The position numbers and the translations under genes were made by a program. From Capsicum annuum (taxonomy: Eukaryota > Streptophyta > Magnoliopsida > Solanales > Solanaceae): a stretch of DNA of 64,000 bases. Of the stretch, positions 45,300 through 56,566 are shown in pieces. The notes under the pieces were generated by a model. The model was not told where the DNA came from. It saw only the letters and a program-made list of their open reading frames with translations, and did not search any database. How positions within the stretch are numbered: position 1 is the first letter of the stretch; the number at the start of each line of letters is the position of its first letter. The stretch lies in assembly GCF_002878395.1 (NCBI RefSeq), contig NC_061116.1, forward strand, positions 123,503,930 to 123,567,929, given 5' to 3'.

Positions 45300-47420
45300 C
45301 AATTAACTTAATCAAGTTTTCTAATTATGTTTAACCCTTTAAGTTGATCACTGTCACCAATCCTACCTTCAATACTTAAATGACACCTTTCCATCAATTT
45401 TCTCTGAAAACTTCCAAAAAAATTGCATAGATTTCAGTCAGTGAAGTGTTTGATGATGTATGTTTCATTTCTTCTTATATTAACTTTATCAAGCACTTAA
45501 ACAACACTTAAAGGCAACAAAAAGACATGGTCAGCTGGGACATTTGATGAAACCAGAATTAAAAGGTTGTCCTTTAGCGGAGGAAAGCACACATGAATAA
45601 AAATAAATTTTTATGTATTTGAGAATGATAATCCTAAATATAAATAAAAAATTTCTGGATGATGAGTTTAAGAAAATTATATTGACATAAATGAAATCAA
45701 AGTATCTTACTCAAGTGGGAAGTGATAATAAATTTAGCACATCCAAATTTCTAATTCAGATTTAACTGTTGATTTCTAATTTAAAATTTATAATTTTGTA
45801 TTCCTAGTTTCTAGCATAGTAATTCATAAGATTGTGTTAACAATTAATATTATTTTTTAAATATATTCAGTAATTTCATCTTCAAGACAAACCTTATGAG
45901 CTACGAAACACACACTGCAGTAGCACATGCACACAATTAAGCGACACCAAAGTACCCAGCTTGTGCTGTTAACGAAGCCCGAGCCTATAACAATATTTAA
46001 GTATAATGAAATTGCACATATGTGTTAATCTAACTATCAATTGTGTTAATGTTATATCTTATATGTATGTCAGTCTGCTCAAGTTTTTTATCCGTTCACC
46101 ATATGTTATCAGTACATATTTATGTGTAGTATTGAGGTTGTTTCAGTTCAGGTTATTGCAGTGGCTTATGCTATCATGACAACAAGATCACTAGAGCTAA
46201 ACTAGAAAATGAGGGCATTGCGAGTTTTACCAATATTTCTATTGCCTGGATTATCCTTCTTTACATATTCAACGCTTGAAAGCTTCGCTAGGATGAGTAA
46301 GTAGTTCATGATTCTCTGCTACTAAAGTTCTCAAAATATTCACTGTTTCCAAATTCTATTATAGTTCCTTCCATCTTTTTGCTTTTTATTGTTACTACTA
46401 ACCTTCAACACGTTAGAAGATATGATTTGGTTCTATTCTCATTTCTTTTTAATGCTTATAGTAACACCAGTGTCGGATTTTAATGGGCAAACTTAGTAGA
46501 TAACTGAGAGATAATGCGAGTATTGTACTTTGGAATCTATAGTTCACAACTCATTTCTCGGTCTCTGTTATTTTCTTAAATAGTCTTTAGCTTTGTTGGG
46601 TGCTTTAACCTAGGAAAGGTCATCTTTTTATTATTTATGCCTATATGAGCTGATGTAATAAATGATATAGTTAGGTAGATTGACTGTTTAGTTCTACATT
46701 TCAATGGATTCTATAAGTAGATCGATGAAGAAAAATGATAAGTTTTAGAAATAATATTAAGTAAAGTTAACTGCCTAGATAGAAACATTTATGCTCAGTC
46801 TTAGGTGGGTTGAACTTCTAGCTTCATTAGGTAGCTTTTAATAAGCTTTTTGATAGTTGGCTAAAAGAAATTTTTGTTTTTTCCTCTATTAAATAGGCAA
46901 TATTGCTTAGTTTGTTTAATGGATTGAGTAAACTACGTTGTCACCTACTGAAGGTGCTTGATTAATATTTTTGGGAGTCGACTATTTGTGGTACAGAATA
47001 TATAATAGTAAATAATTAAGTAAACAAAGAAATAATGAATATGTAAAAGGTTAACAACTATAATTTGTACTCTGTTAAATGATTCAAATTTCTAATCTGG
47101 CATTTCCTAAAATTTATAAGCCCATAAAAAAAATTGCATCTTAAAGATAATATAAATTAAACGGGGTTTTCATGATTTTACATTTGAGGAGTTCTAAAGG
47201 TCGAGAATTAATGAAGTTATATGTTAGAGGATGTTCCAATTCACAAAATTTTTGAATTTTCTGAGCTTGATAAAGAATATTACGCAAAAATTTCCTATAA
47301 TAGAGTATAAACATAGAAAAGTCGGAGTTTGTGTAAAGTAACAAGTTTGAATCTGAATGCATTTTTTGATAAGTAATTTCATATCTGATGTATTTGGTTC
47401 AAAGGAAATTTTCTGGTCGA
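45300..47420. other. AT-rich DNA without recognised element
   Basis: About 2.1 kb with no clear repeat or transposon signature, the least repetitive part of the window. One possible exon lies at 46209-46296 (listed separately). A second coding-like stretch near 45530-45595 reads 'GQLGHLMKPELKGCPLAEES' between stops. I cannot assign either. Confidence 0.5.
46209..46296 (+). CDS. Possible first exon of an unrecognised membrane/secreted protein gene
   Basis: ATG at 46209 starts MRALRVLPIFLLPGLSFFTY, then 'STLESFARM', with a GTAAGT donor at 46297. The 29 residues look like an N-terminal signal anchor: positive start, a hydrophobic core of about 14 residues, then a polar segment. Non-repetitive surroundings make it more credible than other short frames here. 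No following exon could be recognised before the solo LTR at 47519, so this could be a broken gene or chance. Confidence 0.25.
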
Positions 47421-47422
47421 AT

Positions 47423-47518
47423 GGATCCTTAATAAATATAAATGGACCTTCACATTCACCTTCTCTTTTGGAGCAAGAAGAGTATGTTCTCATTGGATCC
47501 TTAATAAATGTAAATGGA
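47423..47518 (+). repeat. 72-bp tandem duplication, second copy split by the solo LTR
   Basis: GGATCCTTAATAAATATAAATGGA begins a unit at 47423 (at most 20 bases quoted match: GGATCCTTAATAAAT-TAAAT). The same start recurs at 47495. The second copy is broken at 47518 and continues at 49914 with ATGGACCTTCATATTTACC, matching ATGGACCTTCACATTCACC of the first. Confidence 0.85.
47514..47518. repeat. Target duplication of solo LTR (left)
   Basis: ATGGA, identical to 49914-49918. Confidence 0.92.
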
Positions 47519-47789
47519 TGTAATACCCTGATCGTTTCTTAAGCCTAAATCCGTCTTTTGAGTGGATATGTATGACTTCCAAAGTGATGGATGTTTAAAC
47601 CATGTTGTATTTCTCTAATTTCTACTTTTTATCATGTAGAGCATTGAATAAGTTTTCCATCGATACCAATTTCATTGAGATCCGACATTGGACGAGGGAG
47701 TTATGGTCGTTTTACTAAACGGTGTCGGATCGTCCAGATTTGACGATCGACCTGGCGGACCGTTAGGTTCCTGGTGGACCGTCAAGTCC

Positions 47790-48075
47790 CCCATCAAGCC
47801 AAGGCAGTGACTCCTTTTTCAGGCCATCGTGCGACGGCCAAGTTGGTGGACCGTCAAAAAGTTGACGGACCGTCAAGGGGTTCATCAGGTCGAGACAGAA
47901 TGTCTCGTTTCTGGCCCTCGAGTGACGGACGACTTGGTGGTCCATCAGTTTCCTGACAGATCGTCACTTTGACCATCACGTCAAGGCAGAACGTTCCAGT
48001 TTTGACACTCGAGTGACGGACGATCTGGTGGACCGTCAGGAGACTTGACGGACCGTCAGATCGACCGTCACAGGC
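47790..48075 (+). repeat. ~92-bp repeats with palindromic GACGGACCGTC words in LTR U3
   Basis: The phrase GTGACGGACGACTTGGTGG recurs at about 47833 (diverged), 47921 and 48013, and is followed by ACCGTCAGGAGACTTGACGG-type palindromes. The block is clearly GC-richer than its surroundings and open in several frames on both strands by chance. Confidence 0.8.
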
Positions 48076-48138
48076 CCCAATCAGCAAATTTCAGCATTTT
48101 CAAAAAGGGCATTTTGGTAATTTCCTCCCCATGTGATG

Positions 48139-48154
48139 TTATATATATATATAT
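48139..48154 (+). promoter_or_regulatory. TATA-like element of the solo LTR
   Basis: TATATATATATATATC lies in the middle of the LTR, upstream of a pyrimidine-rich start-like region. Its role as LTR promoter is inferred from position. Confidence 0.4.
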
Positions 48155-49913
48155 CAAAGTGGAGAAGAGCCACTCATTTCCTTCTCCTTTCTCTTCCAAT
48201 CTTCCAAGAATCTCCTAGAAACTAGGGTTTCTACAAGATCCAAAATCCAAATCCTCTTCCAAGAAATTCAGAGAATCTTCCATGAATTTCTCCAAGTTGA
48301 TCAAGAACTAAGTTTCCCAAGTCAAAGGCATCAAGAATCTTGGCCTAAAAGTGTGAGAAGAGTTCCAAACGAGTTTCCACATCTTCAAATCAAAATCCAA
48401 GGTATGTGGGGTTTGGACAAGAACACTCCTTTCGTTCTTATGCCTAAAGATTTACTTTCTATTACTGATTTACATGATTTTGCAAATTGGTGCAAATTGG
48501 TTTACACCCAAATTTCTTTATTTATGATTTATGAGATTTGAGTTGAATAAGTTTGATAATTATGATTATTTCACCATCATGTTTCTTAAATTGAGAATTT
48601 ATTTCATGAGTTGTTATTGTCATTATGTATTGATGATTTTCGAATGAGTTGAGATAAGTGTCATGATTTAAGCCTTCCATGAGAAGTTGATTATTGAATA
48701 CATATTGATATTGAACTTGAGAGTCAAGAATGAGTCCTATGATGTTTCCTTGAAACTTTTGATATTAGAAATGATTTGATAAGCAAATGTACTTGATGTT
48801 GAGAAACATTGTTTGAATTTGAGTCGAGTTAGGAATCCACAGTCGTATATGATTTACCGATGAGATATACTGTTGTTTTGGTCATCATGATAGACCCATG
48901 AGTAGATATTAATTAAGGTGGATTTTCTAATGCGTTCTGAGCTGAGTTTGGGAGAAGTATTTAGCACCGAGCAGGAAATTTGATATTTTCCTAGAACTAC
49001 GTGCCACCGTAGGATTGATGTTGATAATTATGGGCCAAAGGCCGAGTATGAGATTGTGATGATGAGATTGAGGTTGTAATCCCTAGCAAGAGTACGACGC
49101 TCCCACCAATGTGGGGTTTTCTTCTTAGGAGGGCAAAACGTAGGACTCCATGCGGCTCACATGGTGTAGTTATGTCGGTTATAAGAAACTCCCACGTCTA
49201 TAATGATCTAAGTACCATGAGTTACCGAGTCACTCTAAGTCATGAGTCAAACAGTTTGAGTTGAGTTAAATGATTTATGAGATTTATAAAGCATATATTA
49301 TTAATGATGACTTACGGAAATGATGTTTTAGATAATTCAAGCGAAGAGAGTTATTATTGTCAGCATGCATGATTTTCTTGTACATTTATGATATTATTTA
49401 AAATGTTGCATCCACCCCCGCATACTCAGTACATTCCCAAGTACTGACTCTCATACTCTTTTGTATTCTATATTTCCTCATGATATAGGTTCAGGTGCTC
49501 AGTCCCAACAGCGACAGTGATGTTTGAGTACCTTCATCTACATCTCTACGATTGGTGAGTCCTTATGGTTCGAGGACCTGTGTCTCCGATTTTGTCTTTT
49601 TAATAGATGGTTGTTTACTTTCAGTTCAGTATGGTCAGTTGGGGATCTGTCCCAATGGCTCCTCAGTTCTATGAAGTAGAGGCTTTGTCAGACTAGTGTG
49701 CCAGCATGTACAGAGATTTCAGTATTTTATTTGTACAGAACCGTATTACTTCGTATCTCAGTATGCTCATGTCATGATTATTCTTCCCTACTTTATGATG
49801 ATTCGTGTCGTAGAGAGTTCTAAAGGTAATGACAGTCTTAGAGGGTTAGCTTGAGGCCATGTATGGCCTTGAGCACCATGTGATGTCTCGGGATAGGTTC
49901 TCGGGGCGTTACA

Positions 49914-50319
49914 ATGGACCTTCATATTTACCTTCTCCTTTCAGTCAGAACATGTTCTCATCTTATTATATTGAAGTGTATAACCATCTCATTTAAAAGC
50001 TTGAGTTATCATAGGAGAGCATATTTTTATTATTTTATTATATTCTGAACACCCCCCTCACTTGAATTTTTTTTTCATGAGTTAAGTACGTGAATTTTTT
50101 TTAAAATAATGGTGATAGTGAGATTTGACCTCAGAACCTTTATTTGCTATGATACCATGTTAAAGTGAATGACCATCTCAACTAAAAGCTAAGTTATTAG
50201 AGAGAGCATATTTTTATTATTTTATTATATTCTCACCATATTCTCGTTTGTATAATATTCGGTAAGCTGACTTTGTCACTCTTTATAGATCATGAACATC
50301 TTTTGTTGTGTATTAAGAA
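49914..50319. other. AT-rich spacer with a duplicated AGAGCATATTTTTATTATTT block
   Basis: The block (G)AGAGCATATTTTTATTATTT plus TTATTATATTCT occurs at about 50014-50046 and 50202-50233. The phrase ACCATCTCA-YTAAAAGCT precedes each. No gene was seen. Confidence 0.65.
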
Positions 50320-50538
50320 GGTGCTTGGATTATCTTATTTTTAGGTACTTCTGACTTTTAAGCACTTTTTAATTTTTGAAGATGTTTGGCAAAGATACAT
50401 AACACTTTAAGCATTTTATTTTTGGCTTAAAAAGTACTAAAAAAAAAGTCAAGCTAAAAGTTGGTTGCTATCAATTTTTGACTTTTAGCTTTTAGATTTT
50501 AGCTTATGAGTCTATCAAAAAATGCTAATTCAAACACC
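50320..50538. mobile_element. MITE (hAT-like), about 220 bp
   Basis: The left end GGTGCTTGGATTA matches the inverted right end GGTGTTTGAATTA at 11 of 13 positions. The interior is the familiar plant MITE pattern of ACTTTTAAGCACTTTTT, GGCTTAAAAAGTAC and GACTTTTAGCTT. No coding capacity. The right end is two to four bases from an LTR element, which may have split its target duplication. Confidence 0.65.
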
Positions 50539-50542
50539 CCTT

Positions 50543-51244
50543 TGTTCGCAATAAATTTTCATAGTGTTGAAAATTAACTGCAGGCGAAAATAAAATAAAC
50601 AAAAAGAATAATTTGATTTAAATGAATCTTGTGAGTACAATTCTGTTGTTCTCTTGATTCTTATCTCCTAAACTTAGAAATGATCCGAGGGCCTTCAATA
50701 GCATGTTTCTCAAATCGTTGGATGATTTGGACTCCTAGAGACGTATTTCAATCGTCGGAAATGTCAGAAAGTATTTTGTTGCTTTGGAACAATCTCCAGA
50801 AAGAACTCCGTTGATTGCTCCTTGCAAGAACTTGATAGTCAATGCTGATATTGCCAATGCTTGTCAAAGTCCTCTTTTTTGAGTCCCTCCTTTTTTTCTC
50901 CCTTTAGAATGTTATGTTACCCTTATTTATAGTTGTAGGGGTAGGCCTAGTTGCTTGTGATTGGCCGAAATATGTCACTTTGACACTTGTCACCTTTTGA
51001 TTGGTTGTTTAATTTGAATGAGATTTCTACATCATTTGTATATGTGGCAACATCTCATTGGTCTTGGATTTGACTGGGATGCCACGTCACTTGATGAGTT
51101 TGGGCTTCAAGGTGAGATGAACCTTGAAGAGGAATAAAATGGGCTTATTATTTTTTTAAGCCCAAAATAATTTTAGACCCAATAAAATATGGATCAAATT
51201 TAAATTTTATATGAATTTGATCCAATAAATTTTACGTGTCTACA
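50543..51244 (-). repeat. 3' LTR (702 bp) of the gag-only element
   Basis: On the minus strand it starts TGTAGACACG and ends TTGCGAACA. Its first 165 bp on the + strand match 56402-56566 in direct orientation with about 10% differences. Confidence 0.88.
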
Positions 51245-51730
51245 GATGCCCCCTACTTCAAGGTTGGTCTACGTGTAGGCTTGCCAAAACTTGGCGGCGA
51301 GACTTGAAGTACTCATGAATGTGTTTTCATTCTCGTGACTTCAAAGGTATTTATTTCTCGTCAGTGCATCCTAGTTAGACCAATACCTGCGAGTGGTCTA
51401 ACTAAAGTTTCCTCCATGAACTTTCATGTCGTGAAAGTCTTCATAAAAGCAACCAGTGATTTGTTTGTGGTGATCCTCATTTTTCGTCCACAATTGAGTA
51501 CAAACTCGATATTATTTCAAAAGTATTAAAAAAAATGACCAACTTAAATTTTGTTTACTCTTCTTGGATAAGTAGGAACATGAGAAATCATCACCTTAAT
51601 ATTTATTTAAGTAGATTTTACTTGCACAACAATGTGACCCTCTCATTGTATTTGAATTAAAATAATCAATACAACCCCTTCACTTGACATATTGCACGCA
51701 TGAATTAAAAAAGTTGACTTGATCTTTTTC

Positions 51731-51846
51731 TACCAAAGGAAAATATTAACTTTCCTTTTGATTTCATGTACCAAAGGAAAATATCAACTCCTCTTTTGGT
51801 TTCAGGTACAAAGGGTAAAAAATATTAACTTTCCTTTTGATTTCAA
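51731..51846. repeat. 38-bp tandem repeat, 3 copies
   Basis: TACCAAAGGAAAATATTAAC begins units at 51731 and 51769, with a diverged third from 51807. Each unit ends CTTTTGRTTTCA. Confidence 0.88.
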
Positions 51847-53214
51847 GAAGGAATTAAAGTCACCTTCAAAGAAATTTCCTCAATATGATAATTTTCAATT
51901 GATTGGCAATTTGAAATTCCTAGGGATTCTCATCTTCTAATTTCACCACAACATTCCTTGTACACAAACTGAAAATTCTTCATAGGAGCCTCTATATAGA
52001 AGATGTTATTAATCATATCAACTACAATCTTTTGAAATTCGTAACCCTTGCAAAGACATCCCTTGGCCTCTTTGTGACTATGTATTTGGAAAACATTGCT
52101 GATGCACCTCAACCTTTTTGACAGCATTGGTGGATGTCATACAAAGAATACCATCTCATCGCAACACCGACCTAAGAAGTACATAGAGTGTCTTTCCTAA
52201 TTTTTAACTTCAAACACTCGCAGAGTAAAAATCATATCTGACTGTAGGAATGTCCAAATATTGAACGACTTAGTTCTGGAGAGGCTAGACTTGTATTGCT
52301 GCGTCATATCCAAAAATTAATGCCAAACTCCTTCTGTATTGATGAGAATCAATTTTGAAGTTGACGTTATAAGCTGTCATGTCATGAATCTAGATAGCAT
52401 GTTTGTAATCACTCTTCTTTGCTTCTTTTTTTATAGGTTCATGAAAAAATACAAATGGTGTCAATATCACACCAAGCATATACAAACATTGTCCAGATGA
52501 TTGGTCAAAAACCACTTGAGGTATCATTTTTTGAGTCGCAGTTTTAATGAGAAACAACTAGGTGCTTCACCCATTTTTTTTGAGGATTTGGCGAGAAATA
52601 TTCCTTCTCACGTCTTGAAAACGGATACTTGAAGCAACTCTTTTCTATCCTTGGCAAGAAAATTTGTGTCTATTTCATTAAATCTTGGCATACAAAACTC
52701 CTTGCATCTCGACATAGAAGATCAATGGTTGAAAATCAAATTTCATGCTAATCAACATCGATATCAGCCATGTTGAACTAAACTAATGTGTTTCTCCCAA
52801 TTTTGATCATGCCAAATCGAAGCATCATGCCTTTGGTACCGACACTTATTGCCAGATTGAAGTTTCACGTAGTTGACATCAATCCACATAAAATCAAGAA
52901 GCTTCATCCGATCAACACTGTAGATGTGTTCCATCTTTATTTTTTTTATGAAGTTTTATACAAATGGTCTTGACATTAGACCAAAAAGGTTGACATGATT
53001 GATGTTGAACCATTTTTTGCATTAATTCCTTACTTCTTGATAAGAAAGTGACTTGGAATGATTTGATTTCATCCTTGACGACGCTGAAAGTTTTCCTTTT
53101 TAGCTTCAGTAAGCATGTACTAGGCACACGTCCACAAAAATATTTATTCTCCGATGTGAGAACAAAAATATGAGTTGTTTGATTCATAAAAATGGAATTC
53201 AATATCCTGATACT

Positions 53215-53780
53215 TCTGTTTCATCATCTTTCTGCAGTATCATGATAAATTCCGTATTTTGACATAGGAGTATCAAAATCAGGAGCTATTTTTTGTGTTG
53301 GAAACTAGAATCGTAGAGCTACATCTCACGCAGAAATCACATTCATATTTATCCCAAATCATCACAAATATTTCCCCAAAATCGATCCTCCAATCTTGGT
53401 TCGCTAGTTTTATCAGCTTTGTGCAGCATCACAATAAATTCCGTATCTCGATGTAGGAGTATCAAAATCAGGAACCATTTTTTGTGTTAGAAATTAGATT
53501 CGTAGATCTACAACATACATAAAAACCACACTCAACTCCCTTACGGATTTATACAGATACGTCATCAAAGTCAGCTTAGTTTGAAATCTGATGGCCTATT
53601 TTGCAACTTTGAGCTGCTATGATAGAAAATTCATAACTTGGCGTAGTAACCTGTGAATAATGAGACATATTTTTTGTTGTGGAGAAGTCTCTAAGATCTA
53701 CCATATATGTCAAAATGATGGTGAACACCTATACGATTTATACAAATATGTTGTTGAAATCCACTTTTCCTTGCTGGTCT
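53215..53780. repeat. ~188-bp tandem repeat, 3 diverged copies
   Basis: ATAAATTCCGTA occurs at 53245 and 53434 (189 bp apart), followed each time by TAGGAGTATCAAAATCAGGA, TTTTTTGTGTTRGAAA and CGTAGAKCTAC. A more diverged third copy begins near 53623 (ATTCATAACTTGGCGTAGTA). Confidence 0.8.
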
Positions 53781-54076
53781 TTTCACCTTTGCACGTCTGC
53801 GTTAAACTTAGCGAATGAAGGTCTATCGTCATATGATATCTATGTCAATTCAAAGTGTATTCCCATGATCAAATGATGACGCACACTTTTCCTTCTTTTT
53901 TTTATTTTTTTTAACTCATACGACTGAACTAAGAGTAAAAATACTCTAACCTTCCTACGTACCTCAGGAGGATCAAGTCATAACTTAGTTCAGGAATGAT
54001 GAGTTAATTTACTATTTTTTAAATTTCTTTTTATTTATTTTCTTTCTTTCTTTTTTCTTCTTTTTTTTTAGAGAGA

Positions 54077-54345
54077 TTCATTCACAGTTTAGACTCATGC
54101 AGGCTAGGAGTGATATGCAGTTTAAGCTCATGCCTTAAGGAGCATTTTGACTTGCAGTTTAGGACTGTGCGTCGAGGAGAATTTTTTACTTGAAGTTTAG
54201 GCTTGTGTGTCGAGGAGCATTTTTGATTTGCAGTTTAGGCTCGTGCATCAAAGAGCGTTTTTTACTTGTAGTTTAGGCTCATGCATCAAGGAATGTTTTT
54301 GACTTACAGTTTAAGCTCGGGCAGCAAGGAGCATTTTGGAGAAGA
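54077..54345. repeat. 38-bp minisatellite, 6-7 copies
   Basis: The unit GCAGTTTAGGCTCGTGCATC followed by AAGGAGCATTTTTGACTT repeats from 54118 with 37-38 bp spacing. A diverged copy precedes it. It abuts the end of the gag frame on the minus strand. Confidence 0.9.
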
Positions 54346-56210
54346 ATTCTTGTAATGTAACTTTCCTTCCAACCCTCTTTAATGGAGTATGGTTGAACTT
54401 TAGTTTGGTATTTATTGCCCCCATTGGTTGAAGCAGATTTGCACTTGATCTTGTGTCAACTTTTGAAAGTTGGAGTTTAGAAGCCCTTTGATATTTTTTT
54501 CTTGTGCGAGCGATCAATGTCCAAGTATCACCCTTCTTGCTATTGGAGAAGTCATTTTTCATGGATTTTCTTGTTTTTTTCTTCAAGGATGAAACCCCAA
54601 TTGGGTCAAAGCTCCTAAATTATAGCATGGTGATTTTTTCAACTTTTGGTAATTCCACAGAGTGTATGGCTTATATAGCTTTTGCAATTGAACCTTTTAT
54701 ATGGTGCAGTTTGGTGCTAATATGATTTGTATCAACTGTATTGTCATCATCAATGATGATCTTTCCCTCTTGCATTAATGTCATGATCTTTTCCTTCAAG
54801 ATGAAGCATTTTGTAGTGTGATGACCAACAATGTGGTAAAATTTGTAGTATTTAGGATCATCGACTTCGTTTGATTCTTCAGGTTGCTTTGACTTAAGGA
54901 GTTCAATGACTTCTTTGGCTATCAACTCATCAAGAATCCTAGGAACATCAGAGTCGGGAAAAGGGTATACCCTTTCTTATAACTCCTTCAAGGTTGGTTG
55001 ATTTTTTACCCCTCACATTTGTTGCTTTGGAGTTTTCTATTTCAACTTTTGTCTTGTGGAGACCTTTGTAAAACTCACAGTTGTCGTCATAGATTCCTCA
55101 ATTTGATCTTCAGACGAGTCTTTGAATTTTGTGACTTCTTTCCAAGGATCAAAAATAGGTGACATCATTCTATGACTTGTAATACTTAACTCCATGTCAT
55201 GAGCGCATATAGCTAATTCTTCAAAAGTTCGAGGGTTAATTCCTTAGAGGATCTACACAAAGCCCCAACTCATCCCTTGAATGTAAATTTCACTTGCGGA
55301 AGTTTCAGAAATCCTTGCAATTGAAGCTCAATGTTAGGCAATGATTTATGTAGTCCACTACAGGCTCATCTTTACTTTGTCTTATGTTTGTCAATTCCAT
55401 CATGTTGACCGTATGTCGGGTGTTGTAGAAAGGGTTTAGGAACTAACTTTCTAGTTGCTCCCAACAATCAATTGATTTAGACTCCAAGTCCGTGTACCAA
55501 TCAAAGGCGTTTCCTTTTAAAGAGCGAACAAACTGCTTGACAAGAAGATCACCATGTATGTCAGCGTTGCTATAAGTTTTAATAAAATGAGTGATGTGTT
55601 GCCTTGGATTTCCTTTTCCATCAAATTTTTGAAACTTTAGCGGTTGATATCTAATTGGCATCGGTAAGACCTTGATACGCTTAGAATACGACTTTGAGTA
55701 TCCTATGAAACCTTGTGATAGATCATCATATTGTGCCTTGATGGTGTTTGTAATCATATCTTACAGTTGTTGAACTATTAGAGTAGCCACTGAAGAGGAT
55801 CGATCATCGCAGTGATTGTCACTTGACTTGATGAGAGATTCACCATCAACTTTTTCTCGTGGTGTTAGATTATAATTTGACTCTCCAGGATTGTAGAGAT
55901 CTAACTTGCTCATAAGTCGGGCAATTTGATGATCTTTCTCATCAACATACTTCTTCAAGGCTTCAATGGTTTGCTCCATCATTGCAAACTTCTCATTCAT
56001 CTCAAATGCATCAACCATGAAGATGTTGACTTTCATTAAAGTTGGAGAATTTATTAAGTCTTCAGATTCTCCAAAGTTGCAGATAGTTTCAGATGGTTCA
56101 TCTGATAACATAGATGCAAAGTTGCCCCCAGGGGTTGTAGTTACAGTCGGAATTTGAGATTTTCTCCTTTTTGTCATCTCCAAAAAGGTAAAGTATTGGG
56201 ATCTATCCAA
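54311..56210 (-). pseudogene. Gag remnant of the minus-strand LTR element
   Basis: Gag would build the particle of this element. The minus-strand reading starts 'MDRSQYFTFLEMTKRRKSQ' at 56210 and runs 149 residues to a single in-frame stop at 55761. It reopens at once ('MITNTIKAQYDDLSQGFIGY') and continues with the core gag motif 'PLKFQKFDGKGNPRQHITHF' and 'LVKQFVRSLKGNAFDWYTDL'. Further on, 'KYYKFYHIVGHHTTKCFILK' (54925-54671) is the Cys/His region, lacking one expected Cys, and 'GDTWTLIARTRKK' (54586-54311) is the C-terminal part. Stops and frame changes between 55440 and 54930 break it. Confidence 0.82.
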
Positions 56211-56401
56211 AGTAAAGTATTGAGATTGTGTCGATTGATGGGGCCAACACGTGTGATTTCAGTAGAGGTGGCAGTAGTAGACTTTTTGCATGAAACTTCA
56301 TTGATTTTTTTGAAGTTATTGTAGTAGTTGAATTTGTAATTTTTCAATTTGTAGAAGGAAGAGATGAAGAGAGAACTGGTCCCACTGGGCATACCAAAAT
56401 T

Positions 56402-56566
56402 TGTTCGCAACAAATTTTCGTAGTGTTGAAAATTAACTGCAAGAAAAAATAAAATAAACAAAAAGAATAATTTTATTTAAATGAATTTTGTGAGTGCAAT
56501 TCTGTTGTTCTCTTGATTCTTCTCTCCTAAACTTATAAATAATCTGAAGGTATTCAGTAGCGTGTT
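56402..56566 (-). repeat. 5' LTR fragment of the gag-only element, cut by the chromovirus
   Basis: Matches 50543-50708. The remaining 537 bp of this LTR should lie beyond the chromovirus, outside the window. Confidence 0.85.

Larger units (their letters stand above)
47519..49913 (+). mobile_element. Solo LTR of a gypsy retrotransposon, 2395 bp
   Basis: Runs TGTAATACCCTGATCG to TCTCGGGGCGTTACA (TG...CA) with a perfect 5-bp duplication ATGGA on both sides. It has no internal region. A (TA)8 run at 48139-48154 lies about 30 bp before a plausible 5' leader rich in CTTCTCCTTTCTC (48177-48195), which fits an LTR promoter (TATA-like element then U3/R border). The short frame at 48353-48541 lies in the leader part and is unlikely to be a gene. 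Confidence 0.94.
50543..56566 (-). mobile_element. Non-autonomous LTR retrotransposon with gag only, minus strand, 5' LTR interrupted
   Basis: The 3' LTR is 50543-51244. The 5' LTR begins at 56402 on the opposite end and is cut at 56566 by the chromovirus. On the minus strand the PBS-like TTTTGGTATGCCCAGTGGGA follows the 5' LTR, gag runs 56210-54311, and a polypurine tract AAGTAGGGGGCA abuts the 3' LTR (TGTAGACACGTAAAATTT). There is no protease, RT or integrase. The 3 kb between gag and the 3' LTR is non-coding with three sets of tandem repeats. Confidence 0.85.

Noticed and set aside
47763..48087. Overlapping frames on both strands
   Set aside because: Produced by GC-rich palindromic repeats inside the solo LTR.
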